Shown: piece by piece, positions 35,490-47,933 of the stretch | Position numbering within the stretch: the stretch's first letter is position 1 | Layout: each line of letters begins with the position of its first letter | DNA from: Myxocyprinus asiaticus | Lineage: Eukaryota; Chordata; Actinopteri; Cypriniformes; Catostomidae | Direction of reading: 5' to 3' | DNA: 64,000 bases | NCBI RefSeq assembly: GCF_019703515.2 | Contig: NC_059365.1 | Coordinates: 39,880,001-39,944,000 of the forward strand | Position numbers and translations under genes: made by a program | The notes under the pieces: model-generated | Told to the model about the DNA's origin: nothing | Seen by the model: only the letters and a program-made list of their open reading frames with translations | The model's database searches: none

Positions 35490-36340
35490 AGATTTAGCAT
35501 GTGAATGTGGGTATGACATATTGATAGGATAAAATCGTCTTGGTGGACTAGATCTGCTACGCTGCTGCTGCAGAGCAAGTACGGAGATTTGCTACTGCTA
35601 GAAAACACATATATACTGAGTTAGCATGTGGACATGCTGCTGCACAATGACAAAAGGCAAGTCTTGCTGCATCAAGCATGTATTACATGCTATTGCACAA
35701 ACAGACATAAACAATCCCCCAACAAAGCAGGGAAGACATAAACACAAATAACCAACCAAGCAGATCTGTCGCCAAGACTTCTGTACTGCTGCTGCTCTGA
35801 AGAGCCATGTCCACTGACTGTATGCTAGCTAGGTTTGCCTAGGCCACAGGCCAATTGGCGTAACGCTAATGAACTAAATTTCTTTGTGTGCCTCAGCCTG
35901 CTTAGCTGAATAGCTTAAACGCTTCTGTCCTAACTCATAATGTGTACCTGACCTAAGAAAACCCTGAGATTATTTAACTAGTGACTTAAACTAGCTATGT
36001 GTGGATTTATTTAATCTAATGACCTAAGATAGCAAGGTGTGCCACCCAGATATGGCTAAGGCTCACCTTATTAAGACGTGCTTCTATGTGTCATGGCCGA
36101 AGCAGATCTTACCATGCAAGCTGATCGAAGGAACCCTCCAGCAAACCACCTGAGCAAATTGCATTTTCAGAGAAAAAACTCTCGCAGAGTGCTGCAGAGA
36201 AAACAGCTTTACTTAAAAACTGAGCCATTTAAATAAAACACAAGGAGAAAGACTACGCCATACGAGCCGATTGGTTTAACATGTCACATGTGAGTGAGCC
36301 GATTGCTAACAGATAACAAGTCAAAGAACCTAGAATTGCA
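35490..36340. repeat. Dispersed repeat with 'ctgctgctg' block, copy 1
   Basis: It shares 'gctactgctagaa', 'tgcacaat' and the terminal 'gctaacagat' blocks with 56120-56486 plus 58120-58200. The family is not recognised. Confidence 0.5.
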
Positions 36341-36418
36341 TGGCTGAACTTTGGTCATTTATATTCAGGGTTTATTCCACATTTATTTGTTTTCTTGGTA
36401 CTTTATGGTTTCTTTCAG

Positions 36419-37255
36419 ATGGAGGAGCTGAGAGCTCATGCCACAGACTGGACCCAAAACATCCAGAACATGTCCATGGACTTCCGTATTCCTGTACCGT
36501 TGGATCTCAACGACCCTTTTCAGCTTCAACGCCGACGCAGAAAAAAGCGCCACCGCCATCACCGCCACCCAAGGCTGAGCACGGCTGGTCTGGCTCATGG
36601 CATCTCCCTAGATGCCATTGCAATTCGAGAGAATGGACATCTGCTTGTCGGCTGGCCTGAATCCAAGTATAATCCAGCATCTGATATCCGGTCTGAAGCG
36701 ATGTCCCAGTCCAGGTCATGGTCCAGATTAGACGGGAGGTATGAGAGGAGACAACGATCAAGGTTAACAGCAGGATCTGCGTCTAGATCCATCTCACGGT
36801 TAGATCTGAAACCACCGTCAAGACCTGCGTCCAGAGGCATCTGCAGGTCTCCTTCAGGATCAAGATCAGGATCAGTCTCCGGATCCGAGACACCTTCGAA
36901 ATCCTGGTCGGACTCCGAGTCAAATTCACATAACTCAGAGGAGATGGAATCTGGAGCCGGGTCACACAGGTCACTGGGAGGTGGGAAGGATGTTCCCGTC
37001 GTCATAGTTGCCAGCTGTACTTCGCCCCGCCCCTCCCTGCTGGACTTCTTTGGTGAGAACCTGGCGTACATTGATGAGTCATCAGACACTCTTAGCGATC
37101 GAGTCAAACCAGCAGGATCGAACCGTCCTCACAAGCCAAAGAGGAGGAGTATGAGGAGGCAGATCTCGCACTTGCATCCTACTGGGCTACAGAGGGAGAT
37201 CAGTAGTGAACTACAACCCAGATCACACCCTCCAACACCTCCACCTAATAACTGA
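36419..37255 (+). CDS. kcnk4: kcnk4 exon 6: long cytoplasmic tail and stop
   Basis: The acceptor TTTCAG|ATGGAGG bounds 279 codons ending TGA 37253-37255. The start MEELRAHATDWTQ aligns with human TRAAK MGGLTAQAASWTG. A basic cluster follows (QRRRRKKRHRHHRHPR). Next comes a long Ser/Arg-rich stretch (about residues 105-175 of the exon) with many RS/SR pairs and RSPSGSRSGS. Near the end is the conserved block ENLAYIDESSDTLSD, as in human ENLAFIDESSDTQSE. A second basic patch (KPKRRSMRRQ) and a proline-rich end close the tail. The tail is much longer than in human. Confidence 0.95.
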   Translation: MEELRAHATDWTQNIQNMSMDFRIPVPLDLNDPFQLQRRRRKKRHRHHRHPRLSTAGLAHGISLDAIAIRENGHLLVGWPESKYNPASDIRSEAMSQSRSWSRLDGRYERRQRSRLTAGSASRSISRLDLKPPSRPASRGICRSPSGSRSGSVSGSETPSKSWSDSESNSHNSEEMESGAGSHRSLGGGKDVPVVIVASCTSPRPSLLDFFGENLAYIDESSDTLSDRVKPAGSNRPHKPKRRSMRRQISHLHPTGLQREISSELQPRSHPPTPPPNN

Positions 37256-37307
37256 TAGAAATCAGCATGCGACCAAGGATTTTTAGTATTCCGAAGCTAA
37301 TTCACAA

Positions 37308-38273
37308 TAGGGCTAGGCGATAAATTGCATGATATAACCTAATATTTAATTTTGCTGACGATATAAAATTATGCAATGTTGTGAATATCACCATGATTTT
37401 AATGTGCTTTTTATTTGTCCATTAAGTTTCATAAAGAGCATATCATTAGACTAATTTCACAATCCTTCAGGGCTGCACAATTAATCAAAATAATGCCAAA
37501 ATGGCGATATGGTCATATGTGATTATTAAACTGCAAAAGACTGTGATCAAAGATGGATAAACATGGTCTGTGTGTGCTTCAGAATAAACGTGTTACGTGC
37601 TGTTCTGTGCACGTGCGGGTTCATGGGCTCGTGTTTTTAGCGCTTTTAGAGCAGTTCACTTGCATCGTGAAAGAGCATTTGCACAATTTCAAACATTAGT
37701 TACCGCTACAAGTTATAATACAAATCTACAAACATGACACATTAAAACAGATAAGGAGTAGATGACATTGTTTCACCAGATGCGGAACATTGTAAACTAC
37801 ACACTGCACTTTCAGTGTCAAAATAAAAGCTCCAGCTGAAGGTGAAGTTAATAGGATAGAAATATATTACTTTTATATAAAAACAAATCTGATCCTCAAA
37901 ATAATAATGATAATGTAGTATTATATTTCAATAATGAAGTGAATAAGTGAAGTAGCTTTTGCACACCTTGTTCATGAACAAAAAATTGTTTTAATAAAAA
38001 TATTTGAAGGTTAATAATGCTTTTTATTAAGTTACTATGTATAATTGTATATAAAATATAAATAAAAAAAGCTTAAATCTCAAAGTTAAATCTCATTCTC
38101 CCTTGTGTTAATTTAGTGAAAAACTGTGGGAAACATGCCTTCATTATTTTTAAATAGATTTTATTCAATGCCTTAAAAACATTTAATCTACTTTTGGCGA
38201 CATATACATTATACGGTATATCAGAATAGTCAATACTGAGATAAGATATTTGTAGCCATTTCGCCCAGCCCTA
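37308..38273. mobile_element. hAT-like non-autonomous element
   Basis: The terminal repeats are TAGGGCTAGGCGA and, inverted, TAGGGCTGGGCGA. Flanking TTCACAA repeats (37301-37307 and 38275-38281) fit an 8-bp duplication with one mismatch. The interior is AT-rich with no transposase. It lies about 50 bp after the kcnk4 stop, so the transcript's 3' UTR may run into it. Confidence 0.8.
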
Positions 38274-38281
38274 TTTCACAA

Positions 38282-39155
38282 TACTACATAACAGTTTTAA
38301 GATGCCAAATAAAGATTAAAAGCAGACCATCACAGACATGCATGTAAATATAAATGAAAATTATTTGTGTGATGTCAAGGCCTTTAAACAAAAACAAAGC
38401 ATGCATCCATGAAAAACATATAGAGAGCTTATAAGACCTTACACCATTTGTTGATTTATTTTAAGATTTGTTGGGTCAATGCGCTCATCTGTTCATATTT
38501 AACAATAAAATTCACCGTATATTGTACAAAGTAAAACCCATTAAAAAGCAGTATTCTGTATTCTGTTACAGTTTTATGGTGTGATAAATAGCTCCAAATG
38601 ATTCAGTCCATGCAGATTCAGAGAGAATCATGAACCAATTCACACAGTTCTGCCACCGGTTTGAGCAATTCATTGAGAAGAACCAACTCAAAAGAATGAT
38701 TCATTCACGCATAGGGCATCGCTAGTTCTGATTCTAAACAGGCGGCAGGCAGCTGTGGTAACTAATATTTTTAAACTAGTTCCAGGGTAATATAACACAA
38801 AGCATAATGTTATACATTTACAATAAATAATTTAATAATTGCAATTTTTGTTTTAATTAGATTTACGCTGCTAAATAAGGCGAAAACGCGTCATCACAGT
38901 CTGTGAAAAGGGTCCATTCTCCTAATGTGTATAACTTTATGAATGATACATAATTTCCAGTTTAAATTTTGTGAGATTTACTGTAAGCAAATGGGAGGCA
39001 TTTTTGTATTTCAGATACATCTGTTTATTAAAATTCCATGTCATTTGTGTGCCAGATATGTTATAATTTCACTGCTAAAGAATACAAAAACATATTTTGG
39101 GCATTTAGTGATATTTCTGTTTATGTGACTTTCCTTTGCAATTGCTCAAGTCATT
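38282..39155. other. Intergenic, no gene seen
   Basis: AT-rich, with faint repeat similarity ('gattcagagagaatcatgaac') near 38615. Confidence 0.4.
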
Positions 39156-40990
39156 TTTATGTATTTTCATAGCACTTTTCACAAAACACATTTTCAAAGC
39201 AGCTTTACAAAAAATAATGCTGTAAAAGAAATTGATGCTGTAATGTCTTAAAGTCCTCATTGAGAAGTTTGAATGAAAAATGTGATTGAAAATTATACTT
39301 AAAAATTATTTGTCTTTAGGCACCCAGTGAGCAAGCCAAAGGCAACTTTGGCAAGGAACACAAAACTCGTTAGTTAATGGAGAATAAAAAAACCTTGAGA
39401 GAAACCAGGCTCAGCTGGGGGAGCCAATTCCCTTCTGGCTATACAGCATAAATATAATGCCAATATTAGTTATCTATGAGTAATAAAAGTAATGTATTAC
39501 TTGAGTAAACCGAGGAGATGTTAGTGGGCAATGTTTAAAACTAAAGGATATTGATTGAACTTTAAGATGAATGATTATGTGTCTTTGAAGTCCATCCCGA
39601 TTTGACTGTGGAAGCGCATGTACTCTAGATGCAAATGATGCAAGCAGAGGTCATTGAAATGTGTTGTTGTATGGTTGTAGTTGGCAGTAGTTCATCCTCT
39701 GTGAAGTCCATTGTAATAGACTGAAGTGATGCAGACAGTGATCATCGAAGCACCCCTCGCTGTCTGGTTGGCACAGACTGCAGTTAGTAGTCATCGCTCA
39801 GCGACACAAAGCAGTGGGAGTGGGACTTTGGGCTGGAACGGTGCTGGATCTGGCAGGCTCTGGATTGAGATGGAAACAAAAAAAATTATATTAGCATAGA
39901 TGCCATTCACTTTAAAGCAGAGTTAGAGAATATGAGGTGTTTTCGGTTCTGGTAGACCTGTATAATGCAGCATAACTACTGGTTGAGGGATAAATTAGAT
40001 GTATGTCTGGCTAAAGTGTTGAGTCTTTAGTCTAGAATTAAACTGAGAGAGAGTGTCTGAGTCCTGAACAATGATAGGGCCTAAATTCTGACTGAAATTC
40101 CTCACAGATGCCATTTCTCTGGATTTGTTTTTTTTTTTTTTTTTTTTTTTTTACATAGTTGGGAGGACACTATTTTTTTCTAGTATTTAAGACATCAATG
40201 GGAGATTTATTTGCCAACTCTCCAGGATCAAGCTGTGGTTTCTTGATTAGCGGTTTGATAACTGCCAGCTTGAAAGTTCTGGGTACTAAATATAGTTAGA
40301 TACACTATCTTTCCATGCACAGACAATCAGCTCTAATTTTGTAATTTTTCACTTGCGTTCCATTTTCTGAGCTGCTCTCTTGAGGGCATGAGTATGATTA
40401 TTGTATCATGGTGTGGGGCTAAGCCCAAAATGCAAGAGATGAGGAAATGATCTGAGATGTCATCAGTCTGAGGCAGAATTGCTGTATTATCAACATTAAC
40501 TCCATAAGACCAAAATAAATCTAGCGTATGATTATGGAAATAAGTTGGTCCTGTCACATTTTGTCTGACTTCAACAGAGTTGAGAATATCGATATGCTAA
40601 TTACAATTTATTATTTTCATTAACTATGTATATGTTGAAGTCACCAAATATTAAAGCTATATACACAGTAACTATTAGATCTTACAGAAAATCTGCACAT
40701 TTTCTAAGGAAGTCTGCATAGGGCACTGGGGGTCTGTATACAGAAGCAAGAGCAAAAGATGGCAGAATTTGTTTTACTTATGTCGGACAGTCACATTAAG
40801 CAATATAATTCTATAGATAAATTACTAAAACCAAATTATTCACATCCACAAGTGTAACTTCAGACTCATTAGAGGGCGTCCTCTTGTGGTTATCAAATGA
40901 AATGTGCTGTAATAATGTCATGAGGACAAAATTTAATTTCGACTGGGACTGCTCATCTCTCTGAAGTTTTCTCTGTTTGTATCTTGCGTA
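39155..40990 (-). mobile_element. LINE fragment with endonuclease remnants
   Basis: On the minus strand, ALIFGDFNI (near 40640) and GPTYFHNHTLDLFW followed by ISDHFLISC (40557-40410) are blocks of the apurinic-type endonuclease of non-LTR retrotransposons. Stops lie between them. The left part ('gagagaaaccaggctcagct') is a common dispersed fish repeat. A poly-T run lies at about 40129-40152. It is dead and incomplete. Confidence 0.65.
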
Positions 40991-41039
40991 AAAAGCCGTA
41001 ACACAGCTTAAATCAGTCTGATATTTGTACACATGGTAT

Positions 41040-42680
41040 ATTTACACTTCAGCTTGTGGCTTCACACACACTGGCCCACTCTGAACAGTGTTCACTTTCC
41101 CAGAACAGGTAACTATAGGCCACATATTACAGAGAAACACATTTTACTGCATATAAACAAATACTGATATAGAACACAAACGCAAACCAGGGTTTATATA
41201 TTTGATTTTTTAAATTTCTGTTATTTGTCCTTTTGATTTAATTTAGCTTTCGTAAGTTTTCACTCTCTGACTGTTAGTTTTGGTTTAGGTTGTCATATAG
41301 TTTTTATTTTAGTTTTAGTAGGCTATTTTAGGGCTGCCAAAGGTAACAATAAATTAATCGAATTTAAAGCAATATTTATTTCTGAAGATAGGATAGATGA
41401 ATTTCTCAGGCTGTCACTATCTAGTGGCATTTGCATATTTAATGAGGGTGGCTTGTAAAGGTTTCAAATTTCACAATATGGTGGGTATAAAAAGTCGAAT
41501 TTTGTTCATGTCAATGCAAGTCAATGGCATCCAAAGTCAGCATAAGAGTAATTCATGTGTCATGTGTTTTTTTTCCTTCTTCATGTCTTCTGAAGCATTA
41601 CAATCCCTTTAGGTGTGAAACAGCCAAAAATTTACTATAAATCTTGACATGATCTGGGCCTTGTTTCCCAATAACAATTTATCTTAAGAGCATTTTCTAC
41701 GAGTTACTTTTACGTTCGTTGTTTTTTACGTGCATTTCTTAAAACTGAACTCAAGAGAGTCGCTATCTACATTTGAGGTGTTGAAATGTGACAGTGTAGT
41801 GTCGCTCATCATTGTAACTTCATTATATTAGAAATACTTATAATATACCTCACTGGGAAATGTTGGGCAATGATCGAGTGCATATTGAACTTAACAAGGT
41901 TCACTGTGTTGTCAAAGAAGTGCAAAGTATAGGAGGCTGGAAGCTGTGCTTTAGGAACATTCACCAATCAAGCAGAAGTCTGTTCTTTGCTTCCTAAAGT
42001 GGAACGTCATGGCTGCACAACATTGTACGTGTCAGAGAGGAAGAGGAGACAAGGATGACGAGCCAGGACATCTGCAATATAACCTATGGCCAGTTTGTTG
42101 TTACCTATTTTGTTACTAACTACGTGGCAGTCCAAACAATTTAGTGTAATTTATGTATTTACTAGTTGATTTAGGTCGTTTATCTATTTTATGCATTTAT
42201 GAATTATCATTATTAATTGTTGATTTATATACAAATAAATAAACCTTAAATGTAGCTGATATTAAATTATCATTATATGCTGCATAAAGTGTAATCATTG
42301 TAAAATTAACTGTAATCTGTATTAAGTGCATTAAGTGTAACTTCTTAATTGTCCTGCAGGTGACTGCTATTAGTGCTCTACGATTACTTGTAAATTTATG
42401 ACCATCTTCAAGTACTACTTCAGTTACGATGGCTTTAGGAAATGGGCTGCAAAACTAAGATGAATAATAAGATGGATACTAAGATCTACTTTGACTTACG
42501 ATGCTTTTGGGAAATGAGGCCCTGGCCTGATTGGAACAGAGTGCAGGCTGCTTTGATGCTGCATGTGGTTGCCAGGTCCTCAATCCTGGTATCATTTATA
42601 CATAAATTAGATGTTGCACATTCATTGCAGTGTTTTCCAACCTTTTTTGCCATAAGTAAAGGCTCAAGTACCCCTTTATC
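41040..42680. other. Intergenic, no gene seen
   Basis: AT-rich DNA without exon structure or complete elements that I can support. Confidence 0.4.
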
Positions 42681-42689
42681 AACACAAAA

Positions 42690-45025
42690 TGTCTCCACCT
42701 ACACATGTAACCTCAGTTCTCTGAGATGAAGGTTCTGAGGTTCTAGATGACCTGATTGAAGCTCTTATATCAATGGTGTTTGAGCCCCGGCTCTTTAGGC
42801 CGCTTGCTATGGGAAACACTTGCGGAACGACATCTTGAAAAGACATCTTGCACCCAAGCGGCTCTTTTTTAATATATCAACATATATACATATACGTATA
42901 TGAAAGGATACAATACAGCTGAAGTCAGAAGTTTGCATACACTTAGGTTGAAGTCAATAAAACTCATTTTTTTAACCACTCCACTTTTTTCATATTAGCA
43001 AACTATAGTTTTGGCAAGTCATTTAGGACATCTACTTTGTGCATGACATGAGTAAAAAGTTTCACTTTTAATTGACTATATCACAATTCCAGTGGGTCAG
43101 AAGTTTACATACACTAAGTTAACTGTGCCTTTAGGCAGCTTGGAAAATTCCATAAAATGATGTCAAGCCTTCAGACAATAAGCCAATTAGCTTCTGATAG
43201 GAGGTGTACTGAACTGGAGGTGTACCTGTGGATGTATTTTAAGGCCTACCTTCAAACTCAGTGCCTCTTTGCTTGACATCATGGGAAAATCAAAAGAAAT
43301 CAGCCAAGACCTCAGAAAAAATAAATTGTGGACCTCCACAAGTCTGGTTCATCATTGGGAGAAATTTCCAAACACCTGAAGGTACCACGTTCATCTGTAC
43401 AAACAATAGTACCCAAGTATAAACACCATGGGACCACGCAGCCATCATACCGCTCAGGAAGGAGATGCATTCTGTCTCCTAGAGATGAACGTAGTTTGGT
43501 GCAAAAATTGCAAATCAATTCCAGAACAACAGCAAAGGACCTTGTGAAGATGCTGGAGGAAACAGGTAGACTAGTATCTATATCCACAGTAAAATGAGTC
43601 CTATATAGACATAACCTGAAAGGCTGCTCAGCAAGGAAGAAGCCACTGCTCCAAAACTGCCATAAAAAAGCCAGACTACAGTTTGCAAGTGCACATGGGG
43701 ACAAAGATCTTGAAATGTCCTCTGGTCTGATGAAACAAAAATTGAACTGTTTGGTCATAATGACCATCATTATGTTTGGAGGAAAAATGGTGAGGCTTGC
43801 GAGCCGAAGAACACCATCTCAACCGTGAAGCATGGGGGTGGCAGCATCATGTTGTGGGGCTGCTTTGCTGTAGGAGGGACTGGTGCACTTCACAAAATAG
43901 ATGGCATCATGAGGAAAGAAAATTATGTGGATATATTGAAGCAACATCTCAAGACATCAGCCAGGATTTAAAGCTCAGTCGCATATGGGTCTTCCAAATG
44001 GACAATGACCCGAAGCATACCTCCAAAGTTGTTGCAAAATGGCTTAAGGACAACAAAGTCAAGGTATTGGAGTGGTCATCAAAAAGCCCTGACCTCAGTC
44101 TGATAGAAAATTTGTGGGCAGAACTGAAAAAGCGTGTGCAAGCAAGGAGGCCTACAAACCTGACTCAGTTATACCAGTTCTGTCTGGAGGAATGGGCCAA
44201 AATTCCAGCAACTTATTGTGAGAAGCTTGTGGAAGGCTACCCAAAATGTTTGACCCAAGTTAAATAATTTAAAGGCAATGCTACCAAATATTAACAAAGT
44301 GTATGTAAATGTCTGACCCACTGGGAATGTGATGAAAGAGATAAAAGCTGAAATAAATAAATTAATAAATTATTCTGACATTTCACATTCTTAAAATAAA
44401 GTAGTGATCCTAACTGACCTAAGACACGGAATGTTTTCCATGATTATATGTCAGGAATTGTGAAAAACTGAGTGTAAATGTATTTGGCTAAGGTGTATGT
44501 AAATTTCTGACTTCAACTGTATCTCCTGTTGGAACGCTGCGGGGAGCGGGTGGTGTCTCGATGAAGCCCTGCATTGTACAATGGTGAGCGTCTGAGCGAA
44601 GAACCCGTTCACCGAGAAGCATCTTCGATGGTGAGGCGGAGAAAAATCTTTGCCAGAACACACAGAGGAGGGGAGAGTCTTCTCGCTGCTGCGCTGAATT
44701 AGTACAGTCGATGAGTCGTCCTGTCCATGTCTGCAGAGAAGATCCCGTCCGCTGAAGTGTGTATCTCGACGGCAAAGCATAGAGGGCTTTCAAGACGAGA
44801 GATGTTGCTGTCTTGAAGGAATTAAATTCTGAAGAAATGGTGATTGAGCGCCTGCTTATTTATGCCAACTGCGAGCATAAAGTGGCAGGGCTCAAACACC
44901 ATTGCCAATCAGAGGATTGGCATGATTGTATAAGGGCTTCAATCAGGTCTTCTAGAGTGTCTTCCCATAGTGCTTACAGCAATGTCGAGTGAACTGAATC
45001 GAAAGGGAACCAAAGATGTGTACCA
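42690..45025. repeat. DNA-transposon-like repeat split by a Tc1 element
   Basis: The left part (42690-42915) and right part (44520-45025) carry inverted blocks: 'gacctgattgaagctctta' versus 'aagggcttcaatcaggtctt', and 'ggtgtttgagcccc' versus 'ggctcaaacacca'. The right part holds GC-rich unique-looking sequence. The Tc1 at 42916-44519 is inserted inside. Confidence 0.65.
42916..44519 (+). mobile_element. Sleeping-Beauty-type (IR/DR) Tc1 element, full-length but mutated
   Basis: The 1,604-bp element has TA on both sides (42914-42915, 44520-44521). The ends are CAGCTGAAGTCAGAAG and, inverted, CAGTTGAAGTCAGAAA, with the inner direct repeat 'cagaagtttacatacacta' near 43098. The plus strand carries transposase pieces. 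One has HKSGSSLGEISKHLKVPRSS (43334 onward), ending in a TGA after SISTVK. The catalytic part from ~43797 has QMDNDPKHTSK and a Glu in LSLIENLWA. Frameshifts and nonsense codons separate them. It is a pseudogene copy of an IR/DR element. Confidence 0.92.
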
Positions 45026-45309
45026 GAGGCTAAATATAATTGATATAAATATGATTTATATATAAATATAATTTATGTGGTTTATTCATCATCCACAACA
45101 AAAACAAAACCAGGCCAAATGAGCCATGAAATGTGCATTTAGAACAGACTAATGCTGTTAATTATACAGTGCAGGTTATCTTCTAACTAGGTATATTGGA
45201 AAATGTAAAATTTTATAAAGGTAATTTTAGCATTAGTTTTTCATCATTTTGGTAGAGTATACAGTATTAACTTGTATAAAAAAATAAACATGTAGGCCAC
45301 CAAATATAG

Positions 45310-45640
45310 TGCCCGATGTGGTCTTCTGCTGTTGTAGCCCATCCACCTCAATGTTTCGACACGTTGTGCATTCTGAGATTCTATTCTGCTCACTACAATT
45401 GCACAGAGTGGTTATCTAAGTTACTGTAGCCTTTCTGTCAGCTCGAACCTGTCTGGCCATTCTCCGTTGACCTCTCTCATCAACAAGGCATTTTCGTCCG
45501 CAGTACTGCTGCTCACTAGATGTTTTTTGTTTTTGGCACCATTCTGAGTAAACTCTAGAGACTGTTGTGCATGAAAATCCCAGGAGATTAGCAGTTACAG
45601 AAATAATTTTTCGTGAGGACCGAATTTTTGGTTTGTTTCT
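45310..45640 (-). mobile_element. Tc1-like transposase fragment, N-terminal part
   Basis: The minus strand reads ISVTANLLGFSCTTVSRVYS, then KTSSEQQYCGRKCLVDERGQ and RMARQVRADRKATVT. This is the DNA-binding half of the family seen at 13096-13430. The catalytic half is missing. Confidence 0.75.
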
Positions 45641-45903
45641 CAAACAAAGCAGTTGTGTCGCTTCAGAAGATGTGGATATAACCACTCATATGGATTACTT
45701 TTATGCTGCCTTATGAGTTTTTTGGAGCATGAAAGTTTTGGACCCCCTTGTCTTACATTGAAAAGACAAAAACAGCTGAGACATTTTTAAAATTATCTTC
45801 TGTAGTGTTCTGCAGAAGAAAAAAAAAGACATATGAGTTTTAGATGGAATGAGGGTGAATAAATGATTCAAGAATTTTCATCTTTGGGTAAACCATTCCT
45901 TTA
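45641..45903. repeat. Half of an 'atagttcaccc'-type MITE
   Basis: It contains 'cagctgagacatttttaaaa', 'ggaatgagggtgaataaatg' and the end 'gggtaaaccattcctttaa', matching the right arm of the MITE at 22168-22757. Confidence 0.65.
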
Positions 45904-46507
45904 ACTAAAATGTTTTCATTTAGTTTTAGTCTGAGCCGAAGCCATTTCAAAGGTGAAATTTGCGCAGCAGGGGCCCAATGAGATTTTAAATGCTCTTGGA
46001 GTGGGAAGACAGAGAGAATGAGAGAGCAAACGTAACGATATATCCCAGCGTGAGACAGCTCCAGGAATGGCTTTTGTAAGGCCTGGACTGTTGGGATAAA
46101 TACTGGTTGCAGAATGAAAGGGGTATTTAGAGGAAAGAGGACAAACACATGGTGGCGGTTTACAGAGGAGCTTTTCCGCAGGGCTTCCAAAGCACCCTTC
46201 AATTCTACCTCTGCAGTCCAGCCCCACCTAACAGCTTCTACACTCAGAGCAATGATGTCTCAAACCGGATGATGCCTCTTTTCCTTCCTCACCCAGATCA
46301 GTCGTAATTGAAGTGTGGCTTCAATCGATTTCTGGGTTGGAGAAAGAAGACAATACAACTTGTGGACTATGAAACTTCTGGATTGGAGTGGTATTTTTCT
46401 GAGAAACATGAAAATTTGTTTTGTGTTATGGACAGAAATATTCAGATAGTATATAAATTAGGGGACAAAAACAGATTAGCTTCCTAGATAAACAATAATA
46501 TAACTAT
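45904..46507. other. Intergenic, no recognised element
   Basis: Relatively GC-rich, unique-looking sequence with overlapping minus-strand frames up to 120 codons. I recognise no protein in them. Confidence 0.4.
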
Positions 46508-47305
46508 GAGTGCTGTCAGTTGATTAAAATATTTAATCGCGATTAATCGCATGATTTGACATAGCTGATTGCAGATTTTGAAAGTGCTGAAATTTGACTA
46601 TAAATATACTTCTTTTTTACAGTATAAAGATGGAAATGCACTAAAATAGAACTAATTCAAGTAACATTAAATATTTAATAAACTTATTAAATAAGTTTAA
46701 GTGGTATGTTAACTAACTGAAATATCTAGTCCCTGTAGTTTGCATTTTCATAGCAATGGGCATTAAATCTCTTAAATCCTCATCCTCCACAATATTAATA
46801 GTGTCTATCCACATTGCTACAGCAATCATGAAGCCGCATTTACATGATTTGCCGCTTTGAACTCCACACGAAAAGCACTTGCATAGAATGTTTTGTTTTG
46901 CTATTAGCGCTGATACTGTTCACGTAATGATATTTCATTCAAATTGTCTGGAACGTGATGCCGGGGTAATGCTAATGCTACACCCTACCGAGTTGTGAGA
47001 ATGCAGCTTATCACAAGTTCAATCTGAGGTTTGTTTTGTACAAAAAAATATGGTTAAGAGGTCCTTTCTCCATCACTTGACCACTGACACGGAATCACTG
47101 CTGTGTGTGTGATTGAGGTGTGTGTGTCACTGTAATGACCCCGGATACAACATCACAAAGGTTCAGCCCTATTTCAACCAGTGTTCAGCAATCACACAGA
47201 GCTGAATAAAATGTCAGAATCAAATGTGTATTAATCGGGATTAAGAAAAATTAATGCATTAAATATTTCAATTTAGCCGCATGTGTTAACACTTTAATTT
47301 AACTG
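46508..47305. repeat. hAT-like repeat with 'attaatcgcgattaatcg'
   Basis: It opens 'tgctgtcagttgatt' followed by 'aatcgcgattaatcgcatga' and closes with 'attaatgcattaaatatttc..gcatgtgttaac'. Its ends are approximate. Confidence 0.6.
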
Positions 47306-47374
47306 TGCCAATACAGAAAATGTACCAAAAAAATCTGTTTCAGAATTTTCCATTAACCACATGCTATTGACTAC

Positions 47375-47923
47375 GCTGAAAAAAACAATGGCTAGTAAGG
47401 TAGTAAGAAGGCAAACAGTTTAATTAAAGTTAATTTCAATAGTATGAAATCAAGTAAAATCTACTTCATCTACTTAACAATTTCAGTTAATACAGTAATT
47501 TTTACTTACAAATCTGATGTACATAGTACTTAACTTTAAATGATAAAATGTCACATTTTGGACTTTCCTTATAAACACATGGTTAATCATGTACCACATG
47601 ACACAAGGAAGCCAACATTAGACATTACCTTGCATTGCTGGTGAGAGAAACAAGATACAGAGCTGCACACGCAGACCTCAACTCTTGGTGCAAAAAACTC
47701 TATGACGGTAACAATCAACGAATAATTTCTTTGATCATGAACAGGTAATTTTGAGTAGAAAATGGCTTCAGACTTCACAAAACAAGAACCTACCAGACGT
47801 AACGACAAAATCAACAATAAAAATAGTGTAAATAAACTTGCAAACAGTGAAACCATGTAAGCTCATTAATTATTCAAACCTGTTGCAAGCTTGGAACGCC
47901 AGCTTCGAAACGTTAAATAAAAT
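47375..47923. other. Intergenic sequence around the second L1-like insertion
   Basis: 47395-47575 contains a tract ('aaagttaatttcaatag..gaaatcaagtaaaatct') that recurs inside the LINE at 48785-48845. That indicates a shared small repeat. No gene is seen. Confidence 0.4.
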
Positions 47924-47933
47924 TTACTTATTT

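Larger units (their letters stand above)
33550..36418 (+). other. kcnk4 intron 5 with dispersed repeats
   Basis: It holds the intact MITE copy at 34640-34895 and a repeat at about 35490-36340 related to the sequence flanking the Tc1 at 56.5 kb. A poly-A run lies near 35357-35373. Nothing coding is seen in 33550-34639. Confidence 0.6.

Noticed and set aside
36595..37107. 170-codon minus-strand frame rich in Asp
   Set aside because: It is the antisense shadow of the Ser/Arg-rich kcnk4 exon 6.
43312..43770. 152-codon minus-strand frame
   Set aside because: It is antisense to the Tc1 transposase remnant at 42916-44519, with no family similarity.
44451..44793. Overlapping minus-strand frames of about 100 codons
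   Set aside because: They lie across the Tc1 end and the surrounding DNA repeat, with no protein family recognised and no splice context.
45840..46227. Minus-strand frames of 103-120 codons
   Set aside because: They have no recognisable motif and no splice sites that link them to anything. They could be chance frames in GC-richer DNA.
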